NCBI GenBank assembly: GCA_027309085.1
Contig: DAIDDL010000011.1
Coordinates: 1 to 64,000, forward strand
Length of the DNA: 64,000 bases
Source of the DNA: Sulfobacillus sp.
GTDB taxonomy: Bacteria; Bacillota; Sulfobacillia; Sulfobacillales; Sulfobacillaceae
Direction of reading: 5' to 3'
Shown: piece after piece, positions 17,561 through 26,208 of the stretch
Layout: each line of letters opens with the position of its first letter
How positions within the stretch are numbered: position 1 is the first letter of the stretch
Translations under genes and position numbers: made by a program
Notes under the pieces: model-generated
Seen by the model: only the letters and a program-made list of their open reading frames with translations
The model's database searches: none
What the model was told of the DNA's origin: nothing

Positions 17561-18115
17561 ATGTGGAGTAACGGAGCCTGCTTTATAGTAAACAGCGAGT
17601 TGGTCATAGAGCATTGGAACCAATCCGTCAGTCAGATGACGGGCTTGGCTGAGGAGAAAGTTTTAGGCCGTCGCTGTTATGATGTGATTCGCGGCACACT
17701 TCTCGACGGCAGTCAGTTCTGTGACCCTTCATGCCGGCTTCTGCAGACAATTGATGGAACCCCGGCCAGCATTCTTATTCCAACCCGTTACACGGGTCAC
17801 CGCATTGCCCAACTGCACGTGACTTTGGTTGAGAACCCTGTGATGCTTGTCCATTGGCTTACTCTCTCCGACCAGACAGTATCTCCCACTTGGCATTTAA
17901 CGCCGCGCCAGCAAGCGATTTTTGCCTTGCGATCCCAAGGAATGTCGCGTGCGGCCATTGCCCGCAAACTGCACATTCAGTTGAGCACCGTGAATACCCA
18001 TATTAAACGGGTTCGAGAAATTCTTGGAGTACGCACAGAGCAGGAAGCCCTTGCCCAAATCGCGGAACGCTCTACCAGGCTGGCAGCGGTTGAAGACCGG
18101 ACTGCCGGGAACTAA
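17561..18115 (+). CDS. PAS-LuxR transcriptional regulator with C-x14-C-x3-C motif
   Basis: This 184-residue protein combines an N-terminal PAS-like sensor (about residues 5-90) and a C-terminal LuxR-type helix-turn-helix (about 114-165; LTPRQQAIFALRSQG then AAIARKLHIQLSTVNTHIKRV). Three cysteines, 39, 54 and 58, sit in CYDVIRGTLLDGSQFCDPSC. The same spacing occurs in the next two regulators. In known PAS-type sensors such clusters can hold a metal, haem or redox switch, but the ligand here is unknown. ATG 17561 follows AGAGGA. There is no phosphoreceiver domain, so it is a one-component regulator; nearby oxidase genes are possible targets. Confidence 0.75.
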   Translation: MWSNGACFIVNSELVIEHWNQSVSQMTGLAEEKVLGRRCYDVIRGTLLDGSQFCDPSCRLLQTIDGTPASILIPTRYTGHRIAQLHVTLVENPVMLVHWLTLSDQTVSPTWHLTPRQQAIFALRSQGMSRAAIARKLHIQLSTVNTHIKRVREILGVRTEQEALAQIAERSTRLAAVEDRTAGN

Positions 18116-18345
18116 ACAGCCTCTTAAAGCTTAACGTCCTATCGCGCACAGCGCTTAGGCCGATCCTATATGGCTCTGGCGGCGCAACAGGATTTTGGGT
18201 CTGCCGTGCGCTCACCCATATGCGTCGGACCGATTTGGTCTCTTGCTGGATACCATGATCCTGATCCTCTAAAAACTATCGCTGTCCGCGCCCACTCATT
18301 GCTGCTCGTGGCTGAATGCACACTGGTCCGGAATGTGCGTTGCCC

Positions 18346-18870
18346 TTATTTATGCTCCCGGTACCATGTCACTAGCTCCCGGTCCGAATGGCAGTCCAGC
18401 ATATAACGCATGCGCTTGAGGTGGGTTTCCACTGTGCTGGCGGCAATATGACACTGTTCGGCGATTTGGCCATGCGAGAATCCCCGCTCCAGCTTCGCAA
18501 TAATATCAGACTGCCGCCGCGTCAAAATGCTGTGAAATGATTCTTGCTCCTCTACGGGCGCCATGCTATGGAGGATGCGAAGGGGACGGTCCAAAATCGC
18601 ATAATGCACTTTGACACGCAACTCTTTGCGGGAGCACGGCCCTAACCGCACGACCGCATCCACTATCTCTTTATCAGCGAACGCTGCCAGCAAGGGACAC
18701 TCTGGACGACAAAAAGGTGAACCGTCAAGATTGTGGGCGTCTATGGCTTCATAGCAGAGTTGCTCCGTAGCATTTGGGACACTCATTCCGAGCCAATCCG
18801 CGATCTGCGTGTCGATACTGACGATCCGCCAGTCACTGCCGACAAGAAATGTCGGGAGATTGCTCCGCAC
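18346..18870 (-). CDS. PAS-LuxR transcriptional regulator, paralogue
   Basis: This protein of about 174 residues has the same architecture as the regulator at 17561: a PAS-like half opening with PTFLVGSDWRIVSIDTQI, the cysteine motif CYEAIDAHNLDGSPFCRPEC (again C-x14-C-x3-C), and a LuxR helix-turn-helix (LTRRQSDIIAKLERGFSHGQ, then STVETHLKRM). The frame is open to 18906; GTG 18870 directly after GGAGGTGGAGGACTG is preferred, since that purine block would otherwise be coding. Its 3' end faces the first regulator. Confidence 0.75.
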   Translation of the reverse strand: MRSNLPTFLVGSDWRIVSIDTQIADWLGMSVPNATEQLCYEAIDAHNLDGSPFCRPECPLLAAFADKEIVDAVVRLGPCSRKELRVKVHYAILDRPLRILHSMAPVEEQESFHSILTRRQSDIIAKLERGFSHGQIAEQCHIAASTVETHLKRMRYMLDCHSDRELVTWYREHK

Positions 18871-18996
18871 CAGTCCTCCACCTCCCCTTTCTGGTATGCA
18901 CCACATGCCCTATTCCCTGCTTGCCACAGCGTTAGGAGCGCTTGCATGTTCCTGACAGTTCTGGCCAACAACGTCAAGTCAGGGCCACCTGCAGGC

Positions 18997-20388
18997 TTAA
19001 ATCTCTCTGGTGCCGCTCGCCGGGACCGCTATGCCCTCCAACCAGTGCGTAATGGATCCCGACGCGCTATCCAACAGCATATGCAGCTTCACACGGTCGG
19101 TCTTGCCCAGTCCCTTCATTGTCAGCACTGGGACTCTCGCTCCCATACCCTCTTGGCGCACCGGGCACGGCGCAGCACAATAGGGCTTGCCGTTAAGCCG
19201 GTATGTCCGAACAATGTCAGAACATAATTGACCTTCCGCCTGGTCGCGACTCAGCCCGGTTAAATGAGAGAGCGAGTCGCTCCAATATTGAATATATCCG
19301 TTTTTTCCTACCACAAAACACGGCGAATTGCTTTGCGAGGCCCTGTGGAACGCCAGCCCATGCTGTGCCTTGCGGATAGCAAAACGGCGTCCAAAAGGCA
19401 AACCAGCATCACGGCGGGTCCAGTGGACAACTGCGCCGAGCTGAGAGGTGGCTTTAGCCCAGATCCACACGGCGTGCCATGGGACGGGCACCTCCCCGCT
19501 TTCAAAGGATTTTACCAAAAACAGCGGCCACTGTATAGATTTTGCGAGTTCGGCTGCGGTCCAACCCCGTCTTTCCCTCAGGTGTCGCAACCGGCTTGCC
19601 ACATCCTCGTGGCGTAGTTCTGGAGCTGATCCCAATTCATTGGATAGGGTTGCAAGATTGCCGAATGCGTCATTGATGGCATGCGACAGGCGTGGATGAT
19701 AGAACATGGCGTCCTTGACGGTAAAGCCATGGCTCAAATAGGTTATGACAAGAGCTTCAATTCTTTCCCGACTCCAGCGCTCTGCATGCGTGCGGTCGCT
19801 GCCGGTGGCGGCAGCGACCGCACTGCTCCATGATCCGAACTGTTCGCAAGCAGCCCGGTAAAGCGGTCGGTTCCAAAAGCGTGCGGAGCTGTCTTTGAGG
19901 TCAGCGCCCGAGGACTGGGCGTCGATGATGAGCGACAGCACACGTTCTTTGGTCCATGGAACGGAGGCGCGCACTGCATGGGGATTAAATCCAGCGGCTT
20001 CCAGTGCCCGGCTCCAGGAACCGAAATAATACGTTGCGGCAGACACCAGTTTGTTGTTTTGAGAGCGCATATGGTGAGCATACAAGGGCTCCGGGCCATC
20101 GGCGTATTCTTGGATCTCTTCAATGATGCGCTCGCGCGACCAGCGCTCCTGCTTGGAGGCCGCCTTGCGTCCGTCCTGGACGGTGAGGTGTGCGGCTTTT
20201 ACGGCATCAGCCCAGCTTCCGTAATAACGGCGTGCAGCTGCCCACAATGGCCCGTCTTCCAGCCGCACCTGTTCCGAGGAGATAGAGAGTCCCGCTTGGT
20301 GGCGACCGTTGATTTTCTGGACGACGATTTGCTCGTCCCACCGATTCTTGTTACTTCCGAGTGAGTCCACCGTGTTTTCCTGTTTCAT
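18997..20388 (-). CDS. HARE-repeat / XRE helix-turn-helix / PAS fusion regulator
   Basis: This 463-residue protein has an unusual layout. Residues 16-253 hold four tandem units of about 52 residues, each with W(S/T)xERI near the start, a central PLYxAA-type stretch and a YFGSWxxALxAAG-type end; the fourth is degenerate. These match what I know as homing-endonuclease-associated repeats (HARE, Pfam HNH_repeat). Residues 261-312 look like an XRE-type helix-turn-helix (LRHLRERRGWTAAELAKSI). Residues 355-440 look PAS-like (CFVVGKNGYIQYWSDSLSHL) and carry C-x14-C-x3-C. No HNH nuclease motif is seen, so DNA binding rather than cleavage is inferred. It lies between the two PAS-LuxR genes and the oxidase operon, on the oxidase strand. 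Confidence 0.7.
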   Translation of the reverse strand: MKQENTVDSLGSNKNRWDEQIVVQKINGRHQAGLSISSEQVRLEDGPLWAAARRYYGSWADAVKAAHLTVQDGRKAASKQERWSRERIIEEIQEYADGPEPLYAHHMRSQNNKLVSAATYYFGSWSRALEAAGFNPHAVRASVPWTKERVLSLIIDAQSSGADLKDSSARFWNRPLYRAACEQFGSWSSAVAAATGSDRTHAERWSRERIEALVITYLSHGFTVKDAMFYHPRLSHAINDAFGNLATLSNELGSAPELRHEDVASRLRHLRERRGWTAAELAKSIQWPLFLVKSFESGEVPVPWHAVWIWAKATSQLGAVVHWTRRDAGLPFGRRFAIRKAQHGLAFHRASQSNSPCFVVGKNGYIQYWSDSLSHLTGLSRDQAEGQLCSDIVRTYRLNGKPYCAAPCPVRQEGMGARVPVLTMKGLGKTDRVKLHMLLDSASGSITHWLEGIAVPASGTREI

Positions 20389-20417
20389 TGCGGATTTCTT
20401 CGATCCTCCCCATGATG

Positions 20418-20443
20418 AGCGGCATGCGTCGCCGCATGCCGCT
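20418..20443. terminator. strong hairpin between oxidase operon and HARE regulator
   Basis: A perfect 11-bp stem with a TCGC loop (20418-20428 with 20433-20443) lies between the end of the oxidase operon and the HARE gene start. On the minus strand no T-tract follows, so it may only attenuate read-through into the regulator gene. Confidence 0.5.
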
Positions 20444-20460
20444 CTCTTTGTGGTCTACCT

Positions 20461-20652
20461 TCAGCGGGGAGATTGCGGCGAACGTTTTTCCCCTCGCTCA
20501 CGGTCGATATCCAGTGCGACTTTGCGTAAGGTAATGAGTAATGTTGTCATCACGACAATTTGGAAAACCCACCACATGGGGTCCCACCAGTGAGCGATTC
20601 CCGGACTATAGGGGATGTTGAGAGGAAGGTGGGGCCAAAAATTATTCGCCAT
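20461..20652 (-). CDS. small single-helix membrane protein of the oxidase operon
   Basis: This 63-residue protein has a Trp/Pro-rich N-terminus, one transmembrane helix (about 28-45, WWVFQIVVMTTLLITL) and a charged C-terminal tail. AAGGAG precedes the ATG. It is the last gene of the oxidase operon, 24 bp after subunit III, so a subunit-IV-like accessory role is inferred. No sequence family is recognised. Confidence 0.65.
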   Translation of the reverse strand: MANNFWPHLPLNIPYSPGIAHWWDPMWWVFQIVVMTTLLITLRKVALDIDRERGEKRSPQSPR

Positions 20653-20676
20653 GATTATACGCGCTCCTTCATCATT

Positions 20677-21246
20677 TTATAGCAGGTAAAGAACTGCATA
20701 GGTGACGATCCAGATGACAGAGACTCCGGCCCATAACAGCGCGACGGCTTCCATGTGCCAATAGTTGTCACTCGAGGATTTCACAAGCCGGACGCGTGAG
20801 ATATACGATAAGAGTCCCACCAAGCCCACGATAAGATAAAACACGGCGAATCCCGTCATCGTATAGAACACCTCGCCATAGCGCGTGCCAGGCGACATGA
20901 ACCGGACGGACCACTGGTACAGGACACCCAGCAGGGCACCGGCGCCCAGCAGCACCATCCACTTCACCCGGGCTACCTGGTCACGTCCCTGGGTCGCCGA
21001 ATTGCGGACAGTCCACGCCATTGCCCCGCTGACGGCCATCAAGAGGGCCACGAAAAGGGCGACCGGTTGGTTGGCCTGTGCTGACACATAGCTGCCGACA
21101 AACAGGTAGCGTACATCAACGAGCACAACCACCGGCACAAGTTGACTGCAGATGAACATGATCATTCCAAACCGTCCCATCCGGCGGGCAGGGTCTGGCC
21201 TTCCCTTCCGGTTGGTTGTGCTCATGCTGACCGGTTGATTAGTCAT
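20677..21246 (-). CDS. cytochrome oxidase subunit III-like membrane protein
   Basis: A 189-residue protein with five predicted helices, starting FGMIMFICSQLVPVVVLVDV, as in short five-helix subunit III proteins. A soluble basic N-terminus of about 25 residues precedes the first helix. The ATG overlaps the subunit I stop by four bases, so the two are translationally coupled. Typical subunit III residues are poorly conserved, so the call rests mainly on gene order and topology. Confidence 0.7.
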   Translation of the reverse strand: MTNQPVSMSTTNRKGRPDPARRMGRFGMIMFICSQLVPVVVLVDVRYLFVGSYVSAQANQPVALFVALLMAVSGAMAWTVRNSATQGRDQVARVKWMVLLGAGALLGVLYQWSVRFMSPGTRYGEVFYTMTGFAVFYLIVGLVGLLSYISRVRLVKSSSDNYWHMEAVALLWAGVSVIWIVTYAVLYLL

Positions 21247-23162
21247 TGAACAGGTCCTCCTTCTCCGTCCGGATCCTTGGCTGCGGCTAATTCCTGTTCG
21301 GCAGGAAACTGGACCGACACCGGCTGAGAAGATCCATAGATATAAAGACTTGAAACGATCTCGGGTTCAACTGGGAAGTTGTTGCGAGGAGGCGGCGATG
21401 TGGTAAACCACTCGGGGGTGCGGGCATTCCATGGATTTTCTGACGCTTTCGGACCTTTTGCCCAAGCCCAGAATATGTGAATGAAATGGCCCAGAAAAGA
21501 AGCACCGAGAAAGAAGGCAAAAATCGACACCTCGAAGTTCATGGGTTGCAGGTACTGGGGATACGCTGGCACCCACCGGTTCATGCCGTGCAGACCCAAC
21601 AGAAAGAATTGACTGAACGTGATGTTAAAGGTCAAAAACAAGACAATGGACAAGAACTTCCCCCAGAATTCATTGTACATGCGCCCAGACATTTTAGGCA
21701 GCCAGTAATAGACCCCAGCCAGCCCAGTAAACACGAGACTGCCGATCACCGTGTAGTGAAAGTGTCCAACCACATAAAATGTGTCGTGCAGTTGGAGGTT
21801 CACCATGGGATCGGCCAACAGTACTCCCGTTAAACCTCCGATAAGAAAATTGAACATGCTCATTAAGATTAAGAGCATGGGGGTATTCAGCCGGATCTTG
21901 CCCTTCCACATCGTGCCGATCCCAGCCATGTAAGCAAACCCGGTCGGGATGGAAATCATTTCGGTGAAAAAGGAAAAGGGTAGCAACTCGCTGTTCCGGA
22001 TGTTGGTGAACATGTGATGCGCCCAGACTAGGCCGCTGAGCATCATAACGAACACCAGGCCAATGACGGCCCAGTCGCGCGCAAATAGAGACTTTTGGGA
22101 CATAACGGGTATGATTTCATTCCACAGCGCAAATGCCGGAACAGCAATCATGTACACTTCTGGATGGCCGAACAGCCAGAATAATTCCAAGTAGCTCATA
22201 ACACTGCCGGTGGCTGCAAAGAAATTGAACGGAATGAGTTTTTCCAGCAGTGCCAGCACAAACGTGGTTTGAATTTCCGGAATCCAGATGAGGACGAGCA
22301 GGCCGACGGTCAACTGTCCCCATGCGAACAGCGGCAACCGGTTCCACGTCATTCCGCGGGCGCGCCTAAACATTATTGTGGTCACCATATTCAGAGCCAC
22401 GATAAATGTGGACATGGTCAGTGCGGCCACTCCCAAATAGTAGAACAGAATGCCGTTGGCATCCTGGCTGGCCAGCGGTTCATAGCCTCGCCACCCCGTA
22501 GTCCACGCGCCCAGCAGAGGGCTAAACAAAACGGTCAGGATGCCAGCTGGCACCAGCCACACGCTGATCCCAGAGAGTTTAGGGAAGGCCGTGCCCCGCG
22601 AGCCAATCATCATGGGCACCATGTAGTTGCCAAAACCGCCCAACAAGGCAACGTTGGCGACCGAGAACATCATAATGGTTCCATGGATGCCTACCGCCGT
22701 CAGGTAATTGGTGGGATAGCGGAAGATCGTCAGGTGATTGCTCATCAGTTGAACACGCATGAGCATGGCCACTGCCCCCGCGATTAAAAATCCTCCCATC
22801 GCAGATCCTAAATACTGCAGCCCGATCACTTTGTGGTCCGTGCTGTATTCAAAGTAACGGCGCCATCCTGCGGACTTCTCGCGCCACGTGTCGGGATACC
22901 CGAACAGCGGCAGTGCCACTGACTCCCAAACACCTACCCCGAGCAGCCAGCCAATAACGGCTGCAACCCAGCCAAACGTGGCTGACGGGCCCGTTACAAA
23001 GGGGTGGCCGCGAAAAGGGTCTACGACGTCGACAAACGTATTGACCACCACAAAGGCGATCCCTGACCATAAAAATGCTCGCAGTACCGGCGGCATGACC
23101 CTGCGTTTTCCCCCTTGGGCAGCGCGGGTTGATGTCGGCGCCACATTAGTTTGTGCCATCAT
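21243..23162 (-). CDS. heme-copper oxidase subunit I
   Basis: This 639-residue catalytic subunit has about 13-14 helices. The haem and copper ligands are visible: VGIHGTIMMF (haem His), FGHPEVY (Cu-B His plus the cross-linked Tyr), WAHHMFT (Cu-B His pair) and LHDTFYVVGHFHY (haem a3 and haem a His). Usual proton-channel residues are altered: the D-channel Asp position reads IGSRGTAFP, and the K-channel Lys position reads PTGFAYM. The Glu of GHPEV remains. An N-terminal extension carries two extra helices. Similar losses are known in Acidianus-type oxidases. It reduces O2 to water in the membrane. It lies between subunit II and subunit III genes. Confidence 0.93.
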   Translation of the reverse strand: MMAQTNVAPTSTRAAQGGKRRVMPPVLRAFLWSGIAFVVVNTFVDVVDPFRGHPFVTGPSATFGWVAAVIGWLLGVGVWESVALPLFGYPDTWREKSAGWRRYFEYSTDHKVIGLQYLGSAMGGFLIAGAVAMLMRVQLMSNHLTIFRYPTNYLTAVGIHGTIMMFSVANVALLGGFGNYMVPMMIGSRGTAFPKLSGISVWLVPAGILTVLFSPLLGAWTTGWRGYEPLASQDANGILFYYLGVAALTMSTFIVALNMVTTIMFRRARGMTWNRLPLFAWGQLTVGLLVLIWIPEIQTTFVLALLEKLIPFNFFAATGSVMSYLELFWLFGHPEVYMIAVPAFALWNEIIPVMSQKSLFARDWAVIGLVFVMMLSGLVWAHHMFTNIRNSELLPFSFFTEMISIPTGFAYMAGIGTMWKGKIRLNTPMLLILMSMFNFLIGGLTGVLLADPMVNLQLHDTFYVVGHFHYTVIGSLVFTGLAGVYYWLPKMSGRMYNEFWGKFLSIVLFLTFNITFSQFFLLGLHGMNRWVPAYPQYLQPMNFEVSIFAFFLGASFLGHFIHIFWAWAKGPKASENPWNARTPEWFTTSPPPRNNFPVEPEIVSSLYIYGSSQPVSVQFPAEQELAAAKDPDGEGGPVQ

Positions 23163-23223
23163 AATCCCTCCTTACGTCACTTACGTCGCTTCTGCCATCT
23201 GTGGTACACCAGGAAAGAGCCAC

Positions 23224-24051
23224 TTAGCTTAATCCATTTTGGAGATTCTTCTGGTATTGAATCCATTTCTGAAATTGCCCCGTTGAAACGACATTGAGGG
23301 GAGCTTCCATCCATGGGTGTCCCGGGCCGCATACTTCAGCGCACTGAACTCGGGACATGGGATTTTGGGCAAACGAGGTGAGCTTGGTGGGAGTAATGTA
23401 AATGGACCGAATTTCTCCCGGAATGACGTCTTCTTTGATTCCCCATGACGGCACCCAAAAACTGTGAATCACGTCAACATATTGGTCGTAGGTATGATAC
23501 GGATCATACGAGCGCAGGACGAATTTGACTGAACGGCCTACGGGGAGCTCCAATTGGTCCTGTCCGTTGGCATTCAGTGTTTCCTTCAAACCATACTGCG
23601 GGTAGCTGAAAATCCATTCCCACTGCCGCGCTGTGACGTCGACTATGACCGCCTGCTGGTTTTGAGGGGATTGAGGATTTTCCATCGCAAAAAACTGTTC
23701 CGTAGCTGACGCCGTAGGATGTAAAAAAAAGAGCAAATTAATGGCTATGCTCCCTATTACCCAGCTTCCGACAAACCACTTATTGTTCCGGACGAATTTT
23801 TCGGGCAGTATCGGATTTTCTCCCCGTTTGACACGGAACCGGATCATGGACCAAATCAGAGTCAGTCCCACAAAAATAAAAATGGGAACCAGCACCACCA
23901 AGAGAAAATCCATAGCGTTTTCTACCATCAATCCAATATTTGACGCTGTATAGTAGAGCGGATCATTGTGGATGATGACCCTAACACCTAGTTCTCCTAA
24001 AATGGACAGCACGACCCACAGTATTCCAAAACCGACGACATCCATGGACAT
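23224..24051 (-). CDS. heme-copper oxidase subunit II with CuA site
   Basis: About 275 residues. Three hydrophobic segments at the N-terminal side precede a periplasmic cupredoxin domain. The CuA ligands are all visible: His in IHSFWVPSWGIKED and the block CAEVCGPGHPWM with two Cys, His and Met. ARQWEWIFSYP is the usual Trp-rich electron-entry strand. A CuA site implies that electrons come from a soluble or anchored redox protein, probably the cupredoxin encoded just upstream, rather than from quinol. The frame is open to 24156; ATG 24051 (or 24045) after AAGGGAGGAG is chosen. Confidence 0.92.
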   Translation of the reverse strand: MSMDVVGFGILWVVLSILGELGVRVIIHNDPLYYTASNIGLMVENAMDFLLVVLVPIFIFVGLTLIWSMIRFRVKRGENPILPEKFVRNNKWFVGSWVIGSIAINLLFFLHPTASATEQFFAMENPQSPQNQQAVIVDVTARQWEWIFSYPQYGLKETLNANGQDQLELPVGRSVKFVLRSYDPYHTYDQYVDVIHSFWVPSWGIKEDVIPGEIRSIYITPTKLTSFAQNPMSRVQCAEVCGPGHPWMEAPLNVVSTGQFQKWIQYQKNLQNGLS

Positions 24052-24074
24052 TCTCCTCCCTTCCACCTTGCCCT

Positions 24075-24713
24075 TTAGGACGGCAAAATCATTAGTTTGC
24101 CCCGCATGCCGGTACGGTAGTGGATGTACTGTTGCACAAAACACCCGTAATCCCACAAACCTGGCTTGTTCGGGACCTGAAACGAGAGTGTGAGGCTGCC
24201 GCCTGGTTTGAGCGTCGGACTGAAGTCGCCGCCGCTTTCGATGTTGAACTGATATTTCGGACCGTCATAAGTCACGATCGCCTTGTTAGGCACAAAGTTG
24301 TCAATGTTGTACGGATTGCTCAATGTTACTGGGACATTGTCCCAGAAGTCCGTCTGCCATGCGTCGGCGCTCATTTCGCCAAAGGCCTGGAAATACGCTT
24401 CATTCACGTGGCGTCCTATAGTCCATTCGTGCCAGTGCGTATGACTTTGGTTTTGAAAGGTCACCCGCATGTAATCCCCTACGCGCCATGTCATATAGTT
24501 GGGGACGAAATAATAATCATAGGCGTAAAACTTAATACTTCCGGAATCGACTGGTGAACCAAAGATTCCCCGCGCTGCGGTGACGATATCGCGACGCCCG
24601 AACAAAGTGACGGCGCCGGCCGCGGCAATCCCGCCCACACCCCACAGAAACTGCCGTCTGCTCCACGTCGATTCTTCAGACAATTCTGGTTCTTCAGCCG
24701 TCTTGTGATCCAT
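24075..24713 (-). CDS. Tat-exported cupredoxin
   Basis: About 212 residues. The N-terminus has a twin-arginine signal (WSRRQFLWGVGG) and a hydrophobic helix, so the protein is exported folded and may stay anchored. The mature domain shows type-1 copper ligands: His in SHTHWHEW near residue 92, then Cys, His and Met in GCFVQQYIHYRTGM close to the C-terminus. ATG 24713 follows AAGGAGGTGGAACG; the open frame upstream runs through that ribosome binding site. First gene of the oxidase operon, it is a likely electron donor to CuA. Confidence 0.82.
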   Translation of the reverse strand: MDHKTAEEPELSEESTWSRRQFLWGVGGIAAAGAVTLFGRRDIVTAARGIFGSPVDSGSIKFYAYDYYFVPNYMTWRVGDYMRVTFQNQSHTHWHEWTIGRHVNEAYFQAFGEMSADAWQTDFWDNVPVTLSNPYNIDNFVPNKAIVTYDGPKYQFNIESGGDFSPTLKPGGSLTLSFQVPNKPGLWDYGCFVQQYIHYRTGMRGKLMILPS

Positions 24714-25006
24714 CGTTCCACCTCCTTCGGTGCATTCGGGCAACTGTTGTTTCCCTACCAGTTCCTATCGGACTAGTGCTTTCAACAGGCGCCAATTTGT
24801 ACTGACAATGCTTAAAGTAATAAAAAAGACTAGGTGCGACAATCCTTTAGAAAGGGGGAATTTGTCCCCTCCTTTGGTACCCCTTCAAATAGACTGCCTA
24901 TAAGGGATGGCATTAAAGATCACGGACGTCGGCTCGTACGAACTGGCGGGAGCGTCGTGTTGCGTCTGGAAATTGGATGAGAGACCAGTTTTGCGGCCGC
25001 TGCATG
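24714..25006. promoter_or_regulatory. upstream region of the oxidase operon
   Basis: On the minus strand, TTGTCG (24842-24837) lies 17 bp before TACTTT (24819-24814), a moderate promoter. Just upstream is the inverted repeat AGGGG-N8-CCCCT (24853-24870). A close copy of its core, GGGG-N2-ATTTGTCCC, is found at 25621-25635 upstream of the next gene. Confidence 0.4.
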
Positions 25007-25486
25007 CTAAAGCGAGTTCGGAGGATGCGCGGGCGGCTGGTGCAGACTGTTGTGGCGGTGAATCAACTGCCATAAACTGCTTTGCTTGCCGGTCTTCAAG
25101 ATTCCTTGAGGGTTGCCGTAGGGAATACGGAGGGAAACAGCGCTGGTAAAAAGGACGAACGTAACCACCGTAAGAAACACGTGCGCACCTAGAAAACGCA
25201 GCGGAAGGCGGCGTCCCCTGAGGTCGAAACGTAAGAAAAATGCCAGTCCCAGAATAAACGTCAACATGTAAGTCAGCACTGTCCATCCGAGGATGCTCGC
25301 AATTCGGGTGTGCTGGATGCCGAACGCTATCAACAAGATCAGCATGGTGGCCGTGGCGAGGACAAGATGCCCGATAAGGGTCGTCAGGGGAAACCTCTTT
25401 CCGGGCAAAACGTACACAAAAAACAAAATACCGCCACCTATCGATGTGGCTAAAAACATCAGATAGGCCCATGTCATTAGAGTCAT
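25007..25486 (-). CDS. four-helix membrane protein of unknown function
   Basis: The 159-residue protein has four predicted helices and a hydrophilic His/Pro-rich tail. Histidines in or near the helices (HLVLATAT, IQHTRI, GAHVFLTVV) could bind haem, but this is speculation. The RBS GGAGG lies seven bases before ATG 25486; the open frame continues to 25531 without a better start. It is 293 bp upstream of the cupredoxin gene on the same strand and may share regulation with it. No family is recognised with confidence. Confidence 0.6.
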   Translation of the reverse strand: MTLMTWAYLMFLATSIGGGILFFVYVLPGKRFPLTTLIGHLVLATATMLILLIAFGIQHTRIASILGWTVLTYMLTFILGLAFFLRFDLRGRRLPLRFLGAHVFLTVVTFVLFTSAVSLRIPYGNPQGILKTGKQSSLWQLIHRHNSLHQPPAHPPNSL

Positions 25487-25800
25487 GATTATCCTCCGCG
25501 CGTCCGAAAATCTTACCAAATATGTGACCACTTAACCGTAGTTATTAAGAAGCGTCAATTACTGTACCGATCCCTGGTTAACTATAAAGTAAGGGAAGAT
25601 CGCCGGCCATACTTTACGCAGGGGTTATTTGTCCCTGCTTTTGTCCCCCGTCGGCAAACGTTTTGCCGCGAGACGGTGGCCTGTGGGAGTATCTTATCTA
25701 AAAGGGGAGCGGGAAAGACTGAATGGCCCAGCAAAAGGTGGGAGCCAGCCCTAATCCGTTATGGGCACGGGCAAGTCGCGGCGTCTGCTAACCTCACGGA
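25487..25800. promoter_or_regulatory. intergenic region with putative minus-strand promoter and GC-rich palindrome
   Basis: A TTGACG (25558-25553) / 17 bp / TTAAGT (25535-25530) arrangement could drive the 25007-25486 gene. The palindrome GCAGGG-N9-CCCTGC lies at 25618-25638 and resembles the repeat at 24853-24870. The rest shows no gene. Confidence 0.4.
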
Positions 25801-26058
25801 CTAGAGTTTAATTTGACCCCGGAGCGCTATGCCTAATATGACAAACAAAAACCAAAGGGCGTAATGCACCCATATAGGAACACTGCGCCGACTGAGTTCG
25901 ATGGCTCGGTCGAGCTTTTGGTCCATATTGGCGATTAGTTGTTTGGTGTCTTTAATGTCCATCTGCAATGCCTGAATCCTCTTATCCAGACTGTCCGAGC
26001 GTTCCTCAAGTCTGGCTACCCGGACATCGACAGATTCCTTTGTATCTCCCAATGTCAC
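25801..26058 (-). CDS. small coiled-coil membrane protein (XhlA-like topology)
   Basis: This 85-residue protein has an N-terminal coiled coil (about residues 10-58, with heptads such as VARLEERSDSLDKRIQALQ) and a C-terminal membrane helix (about 61-79, WVHYALWFLFVILGIAL). This topology resembles haemolysin-XhlA-like small proteins, but similarity is structural only. The GTG start at 26058 follows AAGGGGG. It is followed upstream by two hairpins and stands alone. Confidence 0.55.
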   Translation of the reverse strand: MTLGDTKESVDVRVARLEERSDSLDKRIQALQMDIKDTKQLIANMDQKLDRAIELSRRSVPIWVHYALWFLFVILGIALRGQIKL

Positions 26059-26208
26059 CGCCCCCTTACCAAAACAACCCTGTTAAGGAATACTATGGAA
26101 TTTGTTGGACGATCGTTCCTCAGTGCGTTGCGCTTTTGCGAGATCTGGAGTTTGGGAGTTCCAAGAGGCTGCAAACCGACGGTACTGTCCTGATATTCAC
26201 TCAGCGGG

